Of a DNA stretch of 5,907 nucleotides, positions 5,876 to 5,907 are shown piece by piece (the first letter of the stretch is position 1; each line of letters starts with the position of its first letter). Under the pieces are notes generated by a model. The model ran no database searches, had not been told where the DNA came from, and saw only the letters and a list, made by a program, of their open reading frames with translations. The translations under genes were made by a program, and so were the position numbers. This DNA comes from CAZVFX01 sp964626565 (GTDB taxonomy: Bacteria; Myxococcota_A; UBA9042; CAIXZC01). Where the stretch lies: NCBI GenBank assembly GCA_964626565.1, contig CAZVFX010000240.1:1-5907 (forward strand). Reading direction: 5' to 3'.

Positions 5876-5907
5876 TAAGTGATCAGCAGGATTTCAGGAA
5901 ATCAAAC

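Larger units (their letters stand above)
5505..5907. other. About 400 bases without a convincing gene
   Basis: This stretch upstream of the helix-turn-helix gene looks less coding-like than the operon. A plus-strand frame (5595-5882, 95 residues) would need a TTG start with no ribosome site and has no recognisable motif. A minus-strand frame (5465-5875) is Ser/Arg-rich, overlaps the helix-turn-helix gene start and also shows no domain. The stretch contains the inverted repeat and the weak TTGACA site described separately. It is probably the regulatory region of xis-int plus a remnant or short unknown gene. Confidence 0.4.

Noticed and set aside
5595..5882. 95-residue plus-strand protein
   Set aside because: TTG start without a ribosome site, no recognisable motif, and mixed third-position bases; kept only as a remark under the non-coding stretch.
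1..5907. CRISPR array, insertion sequence or transposase
   Set aside because: No regularly spaced direct repeats, no transposase motifs and no terminal repeats of an insertion sequence were found.

Overview
This window comes from a GC-rich bacterial genome, probably from an environmental Gram-negative-type lineage. Secreted VIT/VWA proteins paired with an OmpR-type regulator fit Proteobacteria, Acidobacteria or Planctomycetes-like groups. No sequence here fixes the phylum.

Left two thirds (1-3960, all on the minus strand): a compact operon of three genes. In transcription order it holds (1) a 757-residue exported VIT + VWA protein, (2) a 377-residue exported single-VWA protein with a charged, helical C-terminal tail, and (3) an OmpR/PhoB-family response regulator cut off by the window edge. 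Gaps between genes are 18 and 3 bases, so co-expression is very likely. A histidine kinase would be expected just past the left edge. A VIT-VWA protein next to a two-component regulator recalls the proteobacterial dedicated sortase system, but no sortase and no C-terminal sorting signal are visible here. An envelope-associated, metal-dependent adhesion or sensing apparatus coupled to transcription is an inference, not a demonstrated function.

Middle (about 3961-4190): the operon leader with a possible promoter, a run of ten G, then the 3' part only of a tRNA-Gly(GCC) gene, from the anticodon stem to the 3' end. It is followed by a good intrinsic terminator and a short GCGTAC repeat. The tRNA's 5' half is missing. 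This is the classic appearance of an attachment site used by a tyrosine integrase.

Right third (4190-5907, minus strand): a 363-residue tyrosine recombinase with all catalytic residues, pointing at the tRNA fragment. Just upstream is a small excisionase-type helix-turn-helix gene whose frame overlaps the integrase gene by about 250 bases. The last 400 bases hold no convincing gene but contain a widely spaced inverted repeat and possible regulatory sequence.

Taken together, the window shows a mobile-element integration module (xis-int-att) abutting an envelope VIT/VWA/response-regulator operon. A 3'-only tRNA fragment with the integrase on its downstream side is not what a simple single integration gives. 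It suggests an attP (circular form), a tandem element junction, or a rearrangement.
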